A stretch of DNA of 64,000 nt, from contig CM055095.1 of NCBI GenBank assembly GCA_029204225.1, positions 57,604,820 through 57,668,819 on the forward strand. Direction: 5' to 3'. The notes beneath the pieces were generated by a model. The model saw only the letters and a program-made list of their open reading frames with translations. It ran no database searches and had not been told where the DNA came from. Every line of letters begins with the position of its first letter. Position 1 is the stretch's first letter. Shown here in pieces: positions 59,915-64,000 of this stretch. The position numbers and the translations under genes were made by a program. Source of the stretch: Diphasiastrum complanatum. Its lineage: Eukaryota > Streptophyta > Lycopodiopsida > Lycopodiales > Lycopodiaceae.

Positions 59915-60638
59915 CTTGCAGACAATGTTTCATGGGCGCGTTTCGTACGTCGTTTCATACGCGTTTCGACGTACGAAATGCGTATGAAACGTCTTGTTCA
60001 GGTTCGAAACGGGAAAATTTTTTTTATTTTTTATTTTTAAATGTGTTTTTGAGGGTTTTTGGGGTTTACAGATGTCATAGAAAGTCTAGTAACAAGTAGA
60101 TACATCCAATTTCATGAGAATGCTCTAGAGAATGCAATTTCAAGAGGAGAAGCTGTGTATGGTGACTATGGTCACTTTCCTCAATCAATTATTGATACTG
60201 TCATGGATAGGTTATTAGGTTGCGAGAATCTGTTCATGCCCATTGCCAGTACATACTAGGCTTTTGGGGTTTACAGATGTCATAGACAGTCTAGTAACAA
60301 GTAGATACATCCAATTTCATGAGAATGCTCTAGAGAAATTAGAATGCAATTTCAAGAGGAGAAGCTGTGTATGGTGATTATGGTCACTTTCCTCAGTCAA
60401 TTATTGAAATTATTGATACTATCATGGATAGGTTATTAGGTTGCGAGAATCTGTTCATGCCCATTGCCAGTACATACTACAAAGCTTATGGCGCGGTTTC
60501 AGAAAAAAAAAAATTGGTTTTTTTTTTTCAGTCGTTTCGAACACTGAAACGGCGTTTCGAAACGGGGTCGTTTCATACGTACCGTTTTGAACGCGTTTCA
60601 GCATTTGAAACGCGTTTCGAGGAAACACTGCTTGCAGA
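59915..60638. mobile_element. hAT-type DNA transposon D, non-autonomous, TSD CTTGCAGA
   Basis: The 708-bp element 59,923-60,630 has ends CAATGTTTCATGG and, inverted, CAGTGTTTCCTCG. It is flanked by a perfect 8-bp duplication CTTGCAGA (59,915-59,922 and 60,631-60,638). An 8-bp duplication and CARTG termini are marks of hAT. Both subterminal regions are packed with CGTTTC/GAAACG and GTACG words, as expected for transposase binding sites. There is no transposase. The middle is a non-transposon segment duplicated in tandem. Confidence 0.85.
60057..60478 (+). repeat. Tandemly duplicated, coding-like segment inside hAT element D
   Basis: Two copies of about 205 bp (60,057-60,260 and 60,262-60,478) differ by a few substitutions and by small insertions in the second. 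Each starts with TTTTGGGGTTTACAG, which resembles an intron acceptor, and then reads VIESLVTSRYIQFHENALEN and, further on, GDYGHFPQSIIDTVMDRLLG followed by CENLFMPIASTY. The open frame in copy 1 (to 60,259) and its non-repetitive composition suggest an exon captured from a plant gene together with part of an intron. I do not recognise the gene. Confidence 0.5.
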
Positions 60639-60959
60639 TGGGAGCCCTCCTGCAAAGGAGCAAATCTGAAAAATAGGGCAGCAGCAGACCAACGGAGGTA
60701 GGATAAACCTACACGGATGTGGGCGACCTAAAAGCAGCCCCGAAGAAGCAACCTAAAAAATCAGCAAACCACCAACTGATTTTTGGGCGCCCAAAATCCT
60801 ATTATCTCCTTTGATGTGTGGCGCCCTCCTGCAAAAAGGAAAAGAATCAAAACTGAACGGATCTTCACTTCAAAAAATCAGCAAAGGTGCTAAATTTTTG
60901 TGATCCCTAAGTGAAGACGATCTCTTTTGGTAGGGCGCCCTAAATCAAGCATAGAAGAT

Positions 60960-60976
60960 CCATGGCTCTGATACCA
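60960..60976 (-). other. Primer-binding site of element C
   Basis: Minus strand TGGTATCAGAGCCATGG begins right at the LTR border, the full initiator-Met-tRNA type site. Confidence 0.9.
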
Positions 60977-62286
60977 TGTAGGAAATCAAAGTGCCAAGAT
61001 CCTTCTAACATTCAAGAAGAAGAAGAAGAAGAAGAAGTGGGAGAGGGTTAGGCGCCCTCAAGGAGAGTGTTGTAAAGCTGACTCAGGTGCACCCATCGTG
61101 CCCTATAAGACTCTAAGGGGTGACGCTCCCTAAGGTCCCAGAGCAAGTTAGAACGTCAAGGACTGAGCCTCCGACCTGTGGTGAGCCAGTCAAGTAGTCA
61201 CAAGTCATGAGCTAGCTCTGGAGCTCGAGTCATGGCCTAGTCAGGAAGCAAGTTGATTCTGCCACCGGAACGGCTCCCGGGACCCATGTCTCGGAGCCAG
61301 ACTGATTCTGCCAGGCTTGCCAGGCTTAATCAGCAAAATAAAAACTAAGTCCCAAAAAGCGTGCTTTACCAGAAAGCACTATGTTTCAGAACAGAGGGGG
61401 TGCGCCGAATCACAGCAGAACTATAGGGGGAGTCCGGCAGACAGAAACTTGGGCAGCTCAACCAGCGCCAGGAATCCAGTCGCCAGGTCTCAGCTCCCTC
61501 TACCAGCACGAGCCAGGCACAATGCCCAGCACGTGTTGGTGGCCCCGAGACCGGTCAGTCTATGTATGAATGTAACCTCTTCCAAATCTAATAAAGTTGA
61601 TCCTTGGGGATGATTACCATTTCGGTTTCGCCTCCGGGACTGGTCCAAGTGGAAGGACCCTTACTACAACCTTTTGCGTCGCTGGCGCCTAAGGGTCCCT
61701 GTCATCGACATGGGGCTTGCCGCTATGCCAATGTGTGGCTTGTCTTTGCCTTTGGTTACCTTTTGGGGACGGATTCTGAGTTGGCTTTCGGGTTGGTTGG
61801 GATTCCAGTTTTTCTTAAGTCTGAATGGTTAAGCTTGTTACGTTTCTGAGTTGGCTTTCACGTAAGTGCATGATGGATGAATGTTAGACTTAAGCGCGTG
61901 TTGGGGAAACCGCTCAAGTCCCAGCGCCCTTTGAGGCGCCGGCGCAACAGAGAGAGAAAGTAGTAGCAATGCTTGAAAGGGAATGAATTACAAATGAACA
62001 ATGAGTACATATAAATAGGCCTTCCAAGGGCCTAGACTCTTCCAAACTCTAAGTTCTAGAACCTTCCAAACTCACTACTAATTATAGGGCACTCCCAAAA
62101 GTCAAGATAGGGTCCCTTAACATAATTAGACTTTACTTGGACCCACGAGTTACATTGGGTCCAACTTAACTAAAACTATCTTAACATGGTCTAAATAATA
62201 AACCTAACCCATGGTTACACAAGTCTCGACCTTTTGGATCAAAGTAACCTATGGGAAACTAGCATTATCATTTATTATTTCTAACA
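60977..62286 (-). repeat. 5' LTR of element C, interrupted by solo LTR E
   Basis: The two parts, 60,977-61,067 and 61,955-62,286, together form a copy of 57,768-58,216 (about 423 bp). On the minus strand a CTATTTATATG box (near 62,010) may be its promoter. The interruption is solo LTR E with its target duplication. Confidence 0.9.
61063..61954 (+). mobile_element. Solo LTR E (882 bp), TSD GAGAG
   Basis: The segment 61,068-61,949 starts TGTTGTAAAG and ends GGCGCAACA, so its ends form the inverted repeat TGTTG/CAACA. It is flanked by GAGAG on both sides (61,063-61,067 and 61,950-61,954). The uninterrupted left LTR of C, reading AAGGAGAGAGAAAG, shows the empty site. AATAAAG near 61,590 suggests plus as the sense strand. 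There is no primer site, no coding capacity and no second LTR inside, so it is a solo LTR of a family not otherwise seen here. Confidence 0.85.
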
Positions 62287-62457
62287 GTATGGGACACCAT
62301 GGCTTACAGGAGATCCGAGCTTGCTTGATGGTGGTCTATAGCTCCAGTGCACGGGGGTGAGGTGGTAGTACCTCTATGGTTGGGTGGTAACGTAGCGTTC
62401 GTCACCTGTTTGTGCTTTAGCAATGACCGGCACGACGATGGGCATTCTAACAGATAC

Positions 62458-62690
62458 CATGATGGATTGCAAGGACTAGCTATGGAGTGTCTTAACTACA
62501 ATACTAGATCAACCATGAAAGCTTGAGAAACTTAGTTATGGGAAAACATCAAACACAGGGGAAATTGCTTAAGCACCTCACAACACCAAAACTTACAAGA
62601 GAGGAGGCATGGGTCCCTCCAAGTCCTCTATGGTGCTAGTACCTCATGTACATGCAAATAGTATTCTCTACTACTCTACCAAAATTGATT
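62458..62690 (-). repeat. Probable end of copia A 5' LTR and unassigned sequence
   Basis: Joining the bases before 57,402 to 62,453 onward restores a minus-strand copia primer site (TGGTATCAAAGC), so the sequence from about 62,458 should be the LTR end of copia A (minus strand ending AATCCATCA). Its outer boundary cannot be set because no second LTR was found. Confidence 0.4.
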
Positions 62691-62692
62691 AT

Positions 62693-64000
62693 GAAAAAAC
62701 GAGACATGGGATCTTGTTTGAACTTCCAGCAGGTAAGAAACCCATTGGTTGCAAGTGGATTTATAGAACCAAGTTTAAGTCTGATGGTTCTATAGATAGG
62801 TATAAAGCCAGATTAGTAGCCAAAGGATATGCTCAGAGGAAAGGAATTGACTACGAAGATACTTTCGCACCTGTTGCTAAAATGAATACTTGAGGAGTGT
62901 TTGGCGATTGCATCTCATTTTGAATGGGATATTCAACATATGGATGTCAAGAGTGCTTTCTTGAACGGTTACCTTGAAGAGGAGGTTATTTGGAGCAACC
63001 TCAGGGTTATGAGGTTGAAGGCAAAGAGCACTTGGTTTTGCAAGTTAAAGAAAACATCATATGGGTTGAAACAAGCACCTAGAGCATGGTATATACGCAT
63101 CAACAATTATTTTTTGAAGCAGAATTTTCATAAAAGCATGTCAGAGTCAACACTATATATTAAGAGAGATTTAGATGACATAGTCATTATTGTTCTTTAG
63201 ATCACAGGGTCAAATAAGTCACTAATAGAGAAGATAAAGAAATCTTTCACAGGAATTTGATATGAAAGACTTGGAGAGTCTTCAGTACTGTTTGGGTATT
63301 GAAGTGTTTGCAGGTCTAACTCAAGAAGTTTGACATGCTTGATTGTAAGTCCATTACTACACTTATGATCCAGGTGTAAAGCTTACAAAAGAGGAAAACT
63401 CTGAAAGTGTGAATGAAACACTTTATAGGCAGCTTGTAGAGTAGTCTTATTTCTCTAACGACTTACTCAACAGACATTCATATGCAGTGGGTATGGTGAG
63501 TCAATTCATGTCTTTACCAAAAGTTTTGTCATTGGTAAGCAGCAAAGAGGATTTTACGTTATGTCAAAGGGACACTCAGGTCTGGCATTCATTATGGTAA
63601 AGGAACATACATAAACTTGAGGGTTTTGTTGATGCTGACTGGGCAAGAAATACAGAAGATAGAAGATCGACTACAGGATATAAATTTAATCTTGGAACTA
63701 GACCAATATCTTGGAGTAGTAAAAAGCAACAAACGATTGTTTTATCTTCTACAGAGGCAGAGTATAGGGCTACTACATCAGCAACTTGTGAAGCAATTTG
63801 GTTACAAAGGATTCTAAAAGATCTTCATATAGAACAAGTTGAACCTACATACTTTGGTGTGACAATCAGAGTTGCATTCAGCTTGCGAAGAATCCGGTGT
63901 TTCATAGTAGGACAAAACATATTGAAGTTCAGCAGCATTTCATACGAGAAAAGTTGCTGAGTGGTGAAGTAGAGTTGATCTACTGTGACACCAATGATCA
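62693..64000 (+). pseudogene. Ty1/copia RT-RNaseH fragment, YVDD deleted, runs off window
   Basis: It starts abruptly in RT with [19 protein letters not shown], continues with [18 protein letters not shown], a stop near 62,891, then QHMDVKSAFLNGYLEEEV and TSYGLKQAPRAWYIRIN. At 63,187-63,204 the reading goes IVL, TAG, ITG where copia RT has IVL-YVDDL-ITG, so the catalytic motif is gone. Many frameshifts follow. RNaseH is recognisable with VDADWARNTEDRRSTTGY (about 63,630-63,685) and EAEYRATTSATCEAIWLQRI. The 3' LTR would be outside the window. It is dead. Confidence 0.85.

Larger units (their letters stand above)
57763..62291 (-). mobile_element. Non-coding LTR retroelement C (LARD-like), TSD GTATG
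   Basis: Target duplications GTATG at 57,763-57,767 and 62,287-62,291 bound an element of 4,519 bp with LTRs at 57,768-58,216 and 60,977-62,286. A primer site lies just inside the right LTR, which puts the sense strand on minus. After removing the hAT insertion, the internal region is about 2.0 kb and contains no gag or pol signature in any frame. It is instead rich in recurring words such as AAAATCAGCA and GCGCCCT. A non-coding internal region with proper LTRs and primer site is what is called a large retrotransposon derivative (LARD), mobilised by the proteins of a partner element. Confidence 0.85.
57402..62457 (+). mobile_element. Solo LTR B2 (same family as B1), TSD GATAC, split by element C
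   Basis: The LTR runs from TGTTACG at 57,407 to CTAACA at 62,452, with element C and its duplicated target (57,768-62,291) removed: about 522 bp. It is flanked by GATAC at 57,402-57,406 and 62,453-62,457. A TATATAG promoter box (about 57,629) and an AATAAAG (about 57,680) in this order show that its sense strand is plus, opposite to B1. There is no internal region, so it is a solo LTR left by recombination between the two LTRs of a full element. Confidence 0.9.

Overview
The window is nuclear DNA from a land plant with a repeat-rich, probably large genome. Two host genes are of plant type: an O-fucosyltransferase like OFUT23 and an SR splicing factor like RS31. Nearly everything else recognisable is plant transposable-element sequence: Ty1/copia, Ty3 chromovirus, Ty3 of the Ogre/Tat/Athila (OTA) kind, hAT, a MITE-like element and a non-coding LTR element. 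The sequence alone does not fix the species. The long TE-filled intron and heavily nested insertions would suit a fern, gymnosperm or other large-genome plant.

Layout. 1-1.3 kb: minus-strand remains of a chromodomain-bearing Ty3 element. 1.6-2.2 kb: a diverged copy of an LTR-like sequence seen again at 19.2-19.8 kb. 2.4-5.0 kb: decayed minus-strand copia. 5-11.7 kb: no recognisable genes, some microsatellite and local tandem duplications. 11.67-16.57 kb: a full-length but internally deleted copia with two 274-bp LTRs and a perfect 5-bp target duplication, sitting in an older copia reverse transcriptase. 17-18.6 kb: minisatellite and long GA tracts, then a decayed spliced gene fragment. 19-32 kb: a large OTA-type Ty3 element with LTR, tRNA primer site, gag, protease, RT-RNaseH, integrase, three clusters of one 25-bp tandem repeat, and a degraded third ORF, cut at 32.02 kb by a minus-strand copia fragment. 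32.8-37.9 kb: little that can be named. 37.9-38.15 kb: a hairpin and a MITE-like element.

Host genes. A single-exon OFUT23-like gene (39,498-40,871, minus) looks intact. An RS31-like gene (minus) shows its last four exons between 47,491 and 52,151, with a 3.9-kb intron. Its first exon, encoding the start of RRM1, was not found, so the TE cluster from 54 kb to the window end may lie inside its upstream intron, or the gene is cut off.

54-62.5 kb is an insertion stack that can be ordered from target duplications. A minus-strand copia (A) was hit by a minus-strand Ty3 element (B1) and, at its primer-binding site, by a solo LTR of the same family (B2, TSD GATAC). B2 was hit by a non-coding LTR element (C, TSD GTATG). 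C carries a hAT element in its body (D, TSD CTTGCAGA) and another solo LTR in one of its LTRs (E, TSD GAGAG). The window ends in a plus-strand copia whose RT has lost its YVDD motif.
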